Shown here: in pieces, positions 34,819-42,639 of the stretch
How the letters are laid out: the number at the start of each line of letters is the position of its first letter
Numbering within the stretch: the first letter of the stretch is position 1
NCBI GenBank assembly: GCA_041395105.1
Contig: JAWLBB010000003.1
Span: 248,001-312,000, forward strand
Direction: 5' to 3'
Length of the DNA: 64,000 bases
DNA from: Opitutaceae bacterium
Lineage (GTDB): Bacteria > Verrucomicrobiota > Verrucomicrobiia > Opitutales > Opitutaceae
The notes under the pieces: model-generated
Told to the model about the DNA's origin: nothing
Seen by the model: only the letters and a program-made list of their open reading frames with translations
The model's database searches: none
Made by a program: the position numbers and the translations under genes

Positions 34819-37236
34819 TCAGCCCATCTCGACCACGATCCGGTTGGTCTTGCCGAGTTTCGTCACGGGAACACGACCGTCCGGGAATTCCACCCCGTTG
34901 ACGGTCAGGCGCCGGACTCCTTTCTGGACTTTGTTGGGATTCCGCACCTCGACCTTCAGGCGTTTCCCCCGGAAGATTCGCTCCAGCTCGAATCCCGGCC
35001 ATTCCGACGGAATGCAGGGATCGAAGCGGATCGCGTCGACCTCCGGCTGAAGGCCGAGTATCGAATGCATGGCGGAATAATAGGACCACGAGGCGGTCCC
35101 CGAAAGCCAGGGCACCCGGGAAACCCCAAACTGACTGGAAGCCTTCGAATGCGTGCTCTGGCAATGCACGTAGGGTTCACTTTGACGGATCTCCGCTCGA
35201 TCATTGTAGGCGGATGGCATATACGATCGGTAGGTCCGGAAAGCCTGGTTCCCCTCCCCTCTCAGGCATTCCGCCATGACCACCCAGCCCTGGGTGTGAT
35301 TGAAAATTCCCGCATTCTCCTTGGTTCCCGGATTGAAGAGAACCGCCCGCATGACCTCGATCGGGATCTTCTTGAAGGGAGGCGCACAGAGCATGACGCC
35401 GTATTCGGTCGCCAGATTCTCCCGCAGGGCCCGCATGGCCTTGTCCGATTGTTCCTCCGTGGCCGCGCCACTGATGATGGACCAGACCTGCGTGTTGAGA
35501 TAAACCTGGCCCTCCTCACGGTTCTTCGTTCCGTAAATCGTCCCGTCCTCTCCAATCGCCCAGATGAACCACTCGCCGTCCCAGCAATGCTCCTGGATGA
35601 GCGCGTCGAGCGCCTCACGCCGGGAACAGGCCCAGACCGCCTCTTCTTCCTGACCCAGGCGTTCCGCGATTTCGGCATAGACACTGAGACCCAGGCGCAC
35701 CTGAAAGGCGACAAACAGGCTCTCGCCGTGATACCCGAGCCGCAGGCAGTCGTTCCAGTCCGCCGACAGGCCGCAGGGCAGGCCGTGTGCCCCGGTCCGC
35801 GTCAGGTTGAAATCGAGGGCCCGACGCAGGTGCCCGAAGACGGTGGCCTTTCCTTCGTCGGCGAAAGGCAGTATCTTGTTGTAGAAGGCGACATCGCCCG
35901 TCTCCGCGACATAGGCCGGCACCGTGTTGAAGAACCACAGACAATCATCCGAACGGAACTCTTCGTCGGGTGGCGGTGCCTCCTGACCGGGACGATGGCC
36001 GAAGGGCTTGATCACCGGAATCGCTCCACCGTTGGCCAACTGCCCGGTCAGCATCAATTCCAGCCGCTCGCGGGCCGTATCCGGAATCAGGGGAAGAACC
36101 CCGAGGATATCCTGGACCGTGTCCCGAAATCCAAGTCCGTCGCGCTCCCCGTTATAGACCAGGCTGGCCGCCCGTGACCACGCGAAGGTGATCAGGCAAT
36201 TGTAGGGATTCCAGACATTGAGCATGTGATCGAACTCCGGATCCGGAGTCTTCACCCGGAGGGATCCGATCCGGGAATGCCAATGCGCACGAAGCCGGAC
36301 CAGTTCCTCTTCACAACGCTCCGCCGATCCATACTCCCTGACCGTTTCGTGCCCGACCGTTGCAACCGGCCCCAGGCCGAGCAACGCAACCAGGGTGGTT
36401 TCTTCGCCCGGGTCCAGCTCGATCGTGGTCCGGAGGCTGCCGCACGCATTGTCGCCGTAGGCGTCCGACCCGGTGGAGGCACCTGTCTCCACAACCAGGG
36501 GCCGATCATAGGAGCGATAAGGCCCGAGAAAAGCCGCGCGACTGGTATCATGGCCGGTGATCGGCGCACCGGTCAGACCCATCCAGAGTTCCTTCCCCTG
36601 CCCCCGGGATGTCGGATCGTTCGGGTCTGGCAGGAGGTTCTCGTTGATCGTCAGGCGCAGCAGATCCCCTTTCCGGGAGCCCCGTGCGATATATTGCGTA
36701 TACTGAAGATTGACCAGGTCCTGGGTGGTCGACCAATCGTTGGCGAATTCGCAGTAGGTGAAAATCGAAAGCGTCTTCCGCTTCCTCGACCGATTGCGCA
36801 CCTTGAGCCGCCAGTATTCGAAACGCTGTCCCAGGGGCACGAAGTAGGTCGTTTCCGTCTCGACCGAATTGTATCTCGACAGGATGGTCGTGTAGGCGGT
36901 TCCGTGCCGGCAGACCGAGCGGTAGCGCTTGAGGGGCTTGCCCACCGGTTGCCATGAACTGGACCAGAAATCACCGTTTCCATCGTCACGAAGATAGAAA
37001 TACCGGCCCGGTTGATCCATCGGGATCGAGTTGAAGCGCAGTCGCAGAAAGCGGCCCTGGGCGGCCGATTGGAAAAAGCTGTAGCCTCCTGCGTTGTTGG
37101 TGATGACCGCACCATACTCGAGCGTGCCCAGATAGTTGCTCCAGGATTGTGGGGTGTCGGGGCGTTCTATGACGTATTCCCGCTTCTTGTCGTCGAAATG
37201 ACCGTAGCGCATGATTTGGAGTGGGTTCGGAGGCAT
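34819..37236 (-). CDS. GH94 disaccharide phosphorylase (cellobiose-phosphorylase-like)
   Basis: This 805-residue protein has all GH94 signatures: 'MRYGHFDDKKREYVIERPDTPQSWSNYL', 'GYSFFQSAAQGRFLRLRFN', the core 'LGFRDTVQDILGV', and 'LSADWNDCLRLGYHGES' with the catalytic acid at about Asp496. C-terminal signatures are 'GWVVMAECLRGEGNQAF' and 'VSRVPWLSGTASWSYYSA'. It lacks a signal peptide, so it acts in the cytoplasm on imported disaccharide plus phosphate. Cellobiose is the usual substrate in this subgroup, but laminaribiose or cellobionate cannot be excluded by reading. Start may be ATG 37236 or ATG 37212. It is co-directional with GH130. Confidence 0.9.
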   Translation of the reverse strand: MPPNPLQIMRYGHFDDKKREYVIERPDTPQSWSNYLGTLEYGAVITNNAGGYSFFQSAAQGRFLRLRFNSIPMDQPGRYFYLRDDGNGDFWSSSWQPVGKPLKRYRSVCRHGTAYTTILSRYNSVETETTYFVPLGQRFEYWRLKVRNRSRKRKTLSIFTYCEFANDWSTTQDLVNLQYTQYIARGSRKGDLLRLTINENLLPDPNDPTSRGQGKELWMGLTGAPITGHDTSRAAFLGPYRSYDRPLVVETGASTGSDAYGDNACGSLRTTIELDPGEETTLVALLGLGPVATVGHETVREYGSAERCEEELVRLRAHWHSRIGSLRVKTPDPEFDHMLNVWNPYNCLITFAWSRAASLVYNGERDGLGFRDTVQDILGVLPLIPDTARERLELMLTGQLANGGAIPVIKPFGHRPGQEAPPPDEEFRSDDCLWFFNTVPAYVAETGDVAFYNKILPFADEGKATVFGHLRRALDFNLTRTGAHGLPCGLSADWNDCLRLGYHGESLFVAFQVRLGLSVYAEIAERLGQEEEAVWACSRREALDALIQEHCWDGEWFIWAIGEDGTIYGTKNREEGQVYLNTQVWSIISGAATEEQSDKAMRALRENLATEYGVMLCAPPFKKIPIEVMRAVLFNPGTKENAGIFNHTQGWVVMAECLRGEGNQAFRTYRSYMPSAYNDRAEIRQSEPYVHCQSTHSKASSQFGVSRVPWLSGTASWSYYSAMHSILGLQPEVDAIRFDPCIPSEWPGFELERIFRGKRLKVEVRNPNKVQKGVRRLTVNGVEFPDGRVPVTKLGKTNRIVVEMG

Positions 37237-37375
37237 TGGTAACAGGAGGCACCAATCCCGGCGAGTCCCCGTTCGAACTCACAATAGAACGAGGGAAACG
37301 CTCCCGGCATGCCTTTTCTCTCCAGAAAAAGGTAAAACTCCGCAAGAGACCCCGATTTCGACCGATTATCCGTTT

Positions 37376-37876
37376 ATGAATCTCCGGGCTTTTCCCCACG
37401 CAGGAATCTGCGGCCTTGCGTTTCTCGGTTTTCTGACCGGTCCGCTGGCCCTGGCTGACAGCCTGACAGTCAGTGCCGGGATCAGCGATATTGAGATCCT
37501 CATCGAGAATGTGGACAGCGGGAAGCTCGCGGCAACCCGAACGGGGGATTCCGGCCAGTTCAGTTTGTCCGGACTCGAACCCGGTGAGTATCGCCTGATC
37601 ATCGGTCCGGTCCGTGGCGGGAAGGCGCTCCCGGTCTCGGACGGCAGCGAGCAGGAGGATCCGACTCCGCCGGTGGGCTACGACGTCAGACTGTCGGTCT
37701 ACGGCGGTGCCATGACCGCACAGTGGGTACCCGTTTCCTCGCCGAAGGTACGCGTCGGTATCGTTTTCGCCGTTCCGGCTCGCGCCAGCGGCACCATCGC
37801 CGGCAGCATCCGCCCGGCGACTCCTCCCGCCGTCCAGACCTTGATCACCTGGGTTTCTCCACCAGCCTTTGAGTGA
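37376..37876 (+). CDS. Secreted protein with a carboxypeptidase-regulatory-like domain
   Basis: This is a 166-residue protein from ATG 37376, where a signal peptide begins (MNLRAFPHAGICGLAFLGFLTG..., cleaved about ALA-DS). The next part has the beta-sandwich look of carboxypeptidase-regulatory or SpaA-like folds: 'TRTGDSGQFSLSGLEPGEYRLIIGP'. The remainder has no catalytic motif. A longer frame back to 37211 adds non-coding-like sequence and is not used. It is divergent from the GH94 gene, and its function is unknown. Confidence 0.65.
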   Translation: MNLRAFPHAGICGLAFLGFLTGPLALADSLTVSAGISDIEILIENVDSGKLAATRTGDSGQFSLSGLEPGEYRLIIGPVRGGKALPVSDGSEQEDPTPPVGYDVRLSVYGGAMTAQWVPVSSPKVRVGIVFAVPARASGTIAGSIRPATPPAVQTLITWVSPPAFE

Positions 37877-38154
37877 GCTGTCGCACCGGACGGTGCCTTC
37901 TCCGGGGAGAGGGAATTGCGGCCTGGAGGCGATCATTCTCACTTCCGCCACTCCAGCCCGGGCGGCGTAAGCAATCATGCGGATCAGGGACGCGGCTCGT
38001 CCGGTCCTCTCGATGAAGCGTCCGCTTTCGAAAGCAGTTTCCACAGGCCCACGCCAGTTAAGCTCCTTCCACCGAACGCGCGCCGATTCGTGAAAGGGAA
38101 TAAAACCTCGCTTCTGTGCGTCTCCTTTGCCAACTACGGGACAGGGATTCCGCA

Positions 38155-38406
38155 ATGAGTGAAATCGTTCTGGCAGGGTCAATGGCTTACATCGTCATTG
38201 GGATGGGCTTCACGATTTTCCTCCTTTGCGCCGGATTTGCCCGGATCGACTCCGCCGCGCGGGATTCCGGCCCCGGATTTCGATTGCTGATCATACCCGG
38301 TCTGACCGTTCTCTGGCCTCTCATGCTTATCCGATGGCTGCGTGGCGAAGGCCAACCACCCGAAGAACGGAATTCCCACCGCCGTCCCCCGGAGGAGTCC
38401 AATTGA
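38155..38406 (+). CDS. Small membrane protein, first gene of a redox operon
   Basis: This is an 83-residue protein with two predicted helices ('VLAGSMAYIVIGMGFTIFLLCAGFA', 'LLIIPGLTVLWPLMLIRWL') and a charged C-terminus. It lies 4 bases before the next gene on the same strand and is therefore probably the first cistron of the 38.1-40.8 kb operon. A helper for haem or electron-carrier proteins is a reasonable guess, but nothing in the sequence proves it. No family is recognised. Confidence 0.6.
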   Translation: MSEIVLAGSMAYIVIGMGFTIFLLCAGFARIDSAARDSGPGFRLLIIPGLTVLWPLMLIRWLRGEGQPPEERNSHRRPPEESN

Positions 38407-38410
38407 CCCG

Positions 38411-38938
38411 ATGATCACCCGACTGCGCCGCAGACACCGCTGGATGTCGACCGTCTTTCTCGGACTGGTCCCGGCGCTGGTCCTTTTCGTCGCCATCGAC
38501 AAGCGCCCGAACGGCCCCGTCGTCCTGAGCGAATCTCCCCCCTTTCCGATTCTGGATCCCGGAGATCTCGGGGACTTCATCGATTTTCAGACAGTATGGC
38601 CCGACCTTGACTGGCAGGTCGGTCAGACGATGCGACAAGGACAGAAAGCCCTCGTCCTGTTGCATCCGGCGCGTGAGCCTCAGGCCGACCTGATCCTTTA
38701 CTGGATCCCTGCGAACCGCCCTCTTCGGCCCCCTCCGGAATCGGACGACGGTTTCCACACCGACCATTCAGGCCTTCAGTTGCCCCGCGAGGCGCTTTTT
38801 CTTGGCCCCCTCGCCGCAGGCTCCCGTTCGGTTTTCAACCTTCCGGATGCAACCACGGCAGAATCGGGCCGTCTCGTCCTCTACAGCCTTCCCTACCGCA
38901 GCGTGGCCGGCGTTTCCGACCCGTTGCGACTCCACTGA
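38411..38938 (+). CDS. Membrane-anchored protein of unknown function (redox operon)
   Basis: This is a 175-residue protein from ATG 38411. It has a basic N-terminus (ITRLRRRHRW), one helix ('STVFLGLVPALVLFVAI', about 13-30) and then a ~145-residue soluble part, probably periplasmic, with Pro-rich segments. A typical piece is 'LVLYSLPYRSVAG'. There are no cysteines or histidine clusters, so it does not obviously bind a cofactor. It starts 4 bases after the previous gene and ends 9 bases before the haem-protein gene, so all are one transcript. Confidence 0.6.
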   Translation: MITRLRRRHRWMSTVFLGLVPALVLFVAIDKRPNGPVVLSESPPFPILDPGDLGDFIDFQTVWPDLDWQVGQTMRQGQKALVLLHPAREPQADLILYWIPANRPLRPPPESDDGFHTDHSGLQLPREALFLGPLAAGSRSVFNLPDATTAESGRLVLYSLPYRSVAGVSDPLRLH

Positions 38939-38947
38939 CTCCATCCG

Positions 38948-39928
38948 ATGGGCACCACCTACCGTTCCATTCAGTGGAATCCCCGGAAACGACTTTACGA
39001 TCTCGTTGCGGTCGGTGGATTGTGTCTTTATCTCGTCGGATTCATCACGGCCAGCCTGGTTCTTTCAGCCAATGCTGATCCCATGATCGTGACGATACGG
39101 GCCTTCGGCTCGGCGGCCTTCATCCTTCTTCATGTCGTTCTCTCCATCGGCCCGCTCTGCCGTCTCCGGCCGGGTCTGTTGCCGCTTCTCTACAATCGGC
39201 GCCATCTCGGCGTGATCACCTTCCTCACGGGTCTCATCCATGCGATGCTGGTGACATTCTACTACCATCTGGGAGGACCGACCCACCCCATCCTCAGCAT
39301 CTTCCTCTCCAGTTCCTTCTCGGGGGACCCCGCCTGGTTGCCTTTTCAACCCTTCGGCTTCGTCGCCCTTGTCATCCTCTTTCTGATGGCGGCGACCAGT
39401 CATGATTTCTGGCTGAATCAGTTGAGCGCTCCGGTCTGGAAGTCGCTCCATATGCTCGTCTACGTCGCCTATGCGCTTCTCGTCGTCCACGTCGCCTTCG
39501 GCATTCTCCAGAGCGAGCAATCCCCGCTCTTTGTCTGGGCGACGGCGGCGGGCATGACCGGCTTGTTTTCCCTCCACCTGGTCGCCGGCCGGGGGAGCAG
39601 AGCGGAGACCGCCCCCAGAGCAGTCCTCCGGACGAGGAGGGTTTTTTCGAGGTGGCCCGTGTGGACGACATCCGGATGGGGCGGGCAAGGATCGTCAGCC
39701 TGGCAGGCGAGCGGGTCGCGGTTTTCAAATATCAGGATCCGCAAAGCGGCGCGATTCAGATCAATGCCGTATCCAACGTTTGCCGACATCAGAACGGGCC
39801 GCTGGGTGAAGGAAAGGTTGTCGACGGTTGCATCACCTGCCCCTGGCACGGTTATCAGTACTTGCCCCGCAACGGGTGCGCGCCTCCTCCGTTCACCGAG
39901 AAGATCCCGACCTTTCGCGTCCGCCTGA
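38948..39928 (+). CDS. Ferric-reductase-like transmembrane (haem b) protein, tail frameshifted
   Basis: Codons 1 to about 216 encode six helices of the ferric-reductase-like transmembrane family (as in MsrQ and related haem-b carriers). Candidate axial histidines lie in 'FILLHVVLSIGPL', 'ITFLTGLIHAMLVTFYYH', and 'WKSLHMLVYVAYALLVVHVAFG'. The frame then runs at a GGGGG run (39591-39595) into a meaningless Arg/Ser-rich tail ending at 39928. Adding one G there joins it in frame to the Rieske domain encoded 39652-39999. The expected product is a single haem-b/Rieske protein of about 350 residues. If the base call is right, the gene makes a truncated haem-b protein. Confidence 0.75.
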   Translation: MGTTYRSIQWNPRKRLYDLVAVGGLCLYLVGFITASLVLSANADPMIVTIRAFGSAAFILLHVVLSIGPLCRLRPGLLPLLYNRRHLGVITFLTGLIHAMLVTFYYHLGGPTHPILSIFLSSSFSGDPAWLPFQPFGFVALVILFLMAATSHDFWLNQLSAPVWKSLHMLVYVAYALLVVHVAFGILQSEQSPLFVWATAAGMTGLFSLHLVAGRGSRAETAPRAVLRTRRVFSRWPVWTTSGWGGQGSSAWQASGSRFSNIRIRKAARFRSMPYPTFADIRTGRWVKERLSTVASPAPGTVISTCPATGARLLRSPRRSRPFASA

Positions 39929-39999
39929 TCGGGTCTCGCATCCTGGTCGAGGGCGTGCCCCAGCCCCCGGGCACGGATGTCGCGCCCGCTGTCCCATGA
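39652..39999 (+). CDS. Rieske [2Fe-2S] domain, probably the C-terminal half of the preceding protein
   Basis: This 115-residue frame has a Rieske fold. The cluster ligands are 'CRHQNGPLGEG' (Cys-x-His) and 'CITCPWHGYQY' (Cys-x2-His), the pattern for two Cys plus two His ligands. 'VSLAGERVAVFKYQ' and 'EKIPTFRVRLIG' make the surrounding beta-sheet. In this frame readable coding (PPDEEGFFEVARVDD) continues upstream of GTG 39652 to the G run at 39591, supporting a single fused gene with the haem-b domain. As read, it would need its own GTG start with no clear ribosome site. It overlaps the next gene by 4 bases (ATGA). Confidence 0.75.
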   Translation: MARVDDIRMGRARIVSLAGERVAVFKYQDPQSGAIQINAVSNVCRHQNGPLGEGKVVDGCITCPWHGYQYLPRNGCAPPPFTEKIPTFRVRLIGSRILVEGVPQPPGTDVAPAVP

Positions 40000-40763
40000 A
40001 AACCGAAACTCCCGAGGACTCTTTCTATATCGGCTGGCAGACCCGGCCGGCCGCCGGGAATCGGCGCCTCATGGTCGGTGTGGTCGGAGGATGGATCTCG
40101 CTCGGCGCCATTCTTTCCGTCGCTTTCGCCGTGGCGCAACGGACTCCGGACGTCGCCGCCTACGCATGGACCCATGTCAGGACCTACGAGGGCCTCCTGC
40201 GGGCCTCCCCCTATCCTCATCTTCTGGTCAACCGCCCCGGCAGTGACACATGGTCAGCCTATCCGTTGGTCGGCCCGGCAAAGTTCGGGATCGCCCCGGA
40301 ATGGTGCGGGAGCGCCGACGGCGATACGGTCCGGATCAATGCCGGTATCATCTACCGAAGCGGCTCCACGGTCCTTGAGGTCGTCTCCGAGCGACCTGTC
40401 CCAATCGTCGACGGCCCTGCCCCTTTCGCGACCAAACCGGTCGATTCCGCCTTCGAAGCGGTCACCCTGGTGGGGGAGATCGTCGACCTCAAGTGCTACA
40501 CCGGTTCCATGAACCCGGGCCGCTTCAAACCACACCGGGCCTGCGCAGCGCTCTGCATTTCCGGTGGAATCCCGCCTGTGCTCGTCGTCGAGACCGCCGA
40601 CGGCCTCATCCTCACATTCCTCCTGGTCGGCCCTGACGGCGAGATGATCAACGAGGCAGTCCTGCCCCATCTGGCAAGGGCAGTCCGGATCAATGGTCGG
40701 GTCCGCGTCGAGAACGGTCTGTGGATCCTCTCAGCGAATCCCGCGAATATCGTTTCTCTCTGA
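39996..40763 (+). CDS. Membrane-anchored Cys/His-rich protein, unknown function (redox operon)
   Basis: This is a 255-residue protein with one N-terminal helix ('LMVGVVGGWISLGAILSVAFAVA', about 26-48) and an outer soluble part. A conserved-looking stretch near residues 156-188 combines Lys-Cys-Tyr ('VDLKCYTGSMNPG'), His-Arg-x-Cys ('KPHRACAALC') and 'ISGGIPP', giving three Cys and a His. Two OB-like beta domains ('LVGEIVDLKCY', 'RAVRINGRVRVENGLWIL') surround it. This resembles a small unnamed group of proteins seen beside haem-b/Rieske genes, which is recalled, not checked. It may bind metal or transfer electrons. Start ATG 39996 overlaps the Rieske stop by 4 bases. Confidence 0.65.
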   Translation: MKTETPEDSFYIGWQTRPAAGNRRLMVGVVGGWISLGAILSVAFAVAQRTPDVAAYAWTHVRTYEGLLRASPYPHLLVNRPGSDTWSAYPLVGPAKFGIAPEWCGSADGDTVRINAGIIYRSGSTVLEVVSERPVPIVDGPAPFATKPVDSAFEAVTLVGEIVDLKCYTGSMNPGRFKPHRACAALCISGGIPPVLVVETADGLILTFLLVGPDGEMINEAVLPHLARAVRINGRVRVENGLWILSANPANIVSL

Positions 40764-40813
40764 ATACCGGTTGCGGCTCTTTCCAAACCGACTTCCTTGC
40801 CCGATTCACCGCC

Positions 40814-41020
40814 ATGCTCGTCATCCGCCGTCTCGAGACCCGCACACAGGGGTTCACCGTCATCATGCTGCCTCCGGATTACCACAAGGTGATCCCGACG
40901 GACGAACATCAGCACAATGAGATTCTCCGCATCTATAAACAGGACAAACGCTACCTCGATGTGGAAAACGATTTTACCGATTACGACCTGAATCCCGATG
41001 TGCCGGCGACTCTTCAGTAG
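40814..41020 (+). CDS. Small protein of unknown function, end of the redox operon
   Basis: This is a 68-residue frame from ATG 40814 (ATG 40865 is an alternative). It is soluble and charged: 'YHKVIPTDEHQHNEILRIYKQDKRYLDVENDF'. It starts 50 bases after the Cys/His-rich protein and overlaps the next gene by 23 bases. No family is recognised. A real gene is plausible from its codon use and spacing, but the short length leaves doubt. Confidence 0.4.
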   Translation: MLVIRRLETRTQGFTVIMLPPDYHKVIPTDEHQHNEILRIYKQDKRYLDVENDFTDYDLNPDVPATLQ

Positions 41021-42380
41021 ACCCGAAGGCGTGAGCCGCCGGTGTTTCAGCACATCAGGATCGCAGGGTCCCGGTCCAGAACGGAGACGTCGGATTCCCT
41101 TCGCGGACTGCCTGGCCGTGATCCTGATCATGTCCGGCACCGCGGCGCACGCTCTCAGCGAAGACAACTGGCGACCATCGCCCGCCGAACAGGTGGCCCA
41201 GGGTCGAGCCGAGACGGAACGGGCCATTGAGGCAGATGGGCAGGGCGACCCTGCCCTGGCACTGATACACTGGCGCAATGCCCTCAGCTTCCGCCCGGAC
41301 CACCCGTCCCTGATTCTCAATGCTGCTGCAGCGGCGGCACAGGCGGGTGAGGCCGAGGACGCCCTTGACGGTATCGACCGTTACGTCTCCATGGGTTTGA
41401 CCGGGGCCATCGCCGAAGAGCCGGCCTTGGCCTCTCTTTCCGCAACGCGCCGTTTCCACGAGGCCCTCCGCCGACTGGAGTCGAACCGTCAGCCGATCGG
41501 CCGACCCGAGGTGGCGTGGACTGTCCCGTTACCGGGGTTTTTCACCGAAGCAATCGCTTTCGATCCAGCCCCGGATGATCTCTATCTTTCGGGTTTCCAG
41601 GACGGGAGAATCGTCCGCTTCCACGGCGGTGAAGCGTCCACCGTGCATCAGTCCGATTTGAGCGTTCTCGGCCTGGCCATCGATCTCCCGCGCCGGATTC
41701 TCTGGGCGACGGCCTCCGCTCTCCCGGAAGCCCGACCTGCGACCGCGGAAAGGAAAGGGACGTCCGAACTCATCCGCTACGAACTCGATACAGGTCAGGC
41801 AACCCGGTATGCCTGCACCCACGAGGGTGAAAACCAATTCGGAGATCTTGGCCTCCTTCCGGATGGAACCGTCCTCATTTCGGATGGACTCCAGAAGGGC
41901 ATCCTCTCCTTCGATCCACGATCCGGCACCTTCCGGCGCTGGTCGCAGATCGAACTCCCCTCCCCGCAGGGAATCGCGATCTCCGAGGACGGGCAGACCG
42001 TCTTTGTCGCCGACTACGCCGCCGGCCTCTTCCGACTCTCCGTTGATGGCGGAGGCTGGGTCCGCCTGGTCGGGGACGATGACCTGACCACCCTCGGATT
42101 CGACGGACTCGCCTATCGGCACCCCTTCGTCATTGGCGTCCAGAACGGAGTCCGCCCGCAACGAATTGTCCGGCTTGAGCTCGACACCGACCGGCCCCGA
42201 ATCATCTCCTGGAAAGTCCTCGCCTCCTCCCTTCCGGAGTTCGACGAACCCACCCAGGGATTCATTCGTGACGATTGCTTTGTCTTCATCGCCAACAGCC
42301 ACTGGCCGCAACTCGGCCTGGATCCGGATTCCATTGCAGGCCTCTCCCCGCCCCTCATCCTGAGTGTCTCCATCGATTGA
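40998..42380 (+). CDS. Secreted TPR and beta-propeller protein
   Basis: This 460-residue protein has an exported N-terminus ('DCLAVILIMSGTAAHALS' near residue 40). A TPR-like pair follows (about 60-140; 'GDPALALIHWRNALSFRPDHPSLILNAAAAAAQAG'). The C-terminal two-thirds form a propeller of the SMP-30/NHL type, with blades such as 'DDLYLSGFQDGRIVRFHGG', 'GLLPDGTVLISDGLQKGILSFDPRSG', 'GIAISEDGQTVFVADYAAGLFRLSVDGG' and 'GLAYRHPFVIGVQNGVRPQRIVRLELD'. There are no catalytic metal ligands of true gluconolactonase. It overlaps the small gene before it by 23 bases, so it may be read from the redox operon transcript. Confidence 0.75.
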   Translation: MCRRLFSRPEGVSRRCFSTSGSQGPGPERRRRIPFADCLAVILIMSGTAAHALSEDNWRPSPAEQVAQGRAETERAIEADGQGDPALALIHWRNALSFRPDHPSLILNAAAAAAQAGEAEDALDGIDRYVSMGLTGAIAEEPALASLSATRRFHEALRRLESNRQPIGRPEVAWTVPLPGFFTEAIAFDPAPDDLYLSGFQDGRIVRFHGGEASTVHQSDLSVLGLAIDLPRRILWATASALPEARPATAERKGTSELIRYELDTGQATRYACTHEGENQFGDLGLLPDGTVLISDGLQKGILSFDPRSGTFRRWSQIELPSPQGIAISEDGQTVFVADYAAGLFRLSVDGGGWVRLVGDDDLTTLGFDGLAYRHPFVIGVQNGVRPQRIVRLELDTDRPRIISWKVLASSLPEFDEPTQGFIRDDCFVFIANSHWPQLGLDPDSIAGLSPPLILSVSID

Positions 42381-42639
42381 ATCAGCTTTGGAATTGGACG
42401 TGACAACCGGCCCTTATACTTGGTTCGGATATTCCCGATGAGGCCCCCGTCATTCGACATCCGGCGGTCACTGGTTTAGGCTGAAGCCAGGGTGTGCATC
42501 GAGATTCCGGATAGGTTTTGACCTGAGAATCAGGCGCGACGCCAACACGTTGCTTCGCGGTTGTCTGGGCGTGACCGGCTCTCAAGGGGCCCTGTCCGGC
42601 GAACATGCCCGCGTTCGAAACCAAGAGGATCCCGGGACC

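Noticed and set aside
34708..36177. 489-residue forward frame
   Set aside because: Opposite GH94; no recognisable domain, and GH94 motifs are complete on the reverse strand.
37877..38154. Possible small gene or tRNA in the gap before the redox operon
   Set aside because: No cloverleaf and no coding-like frame with a start; left as a gap.
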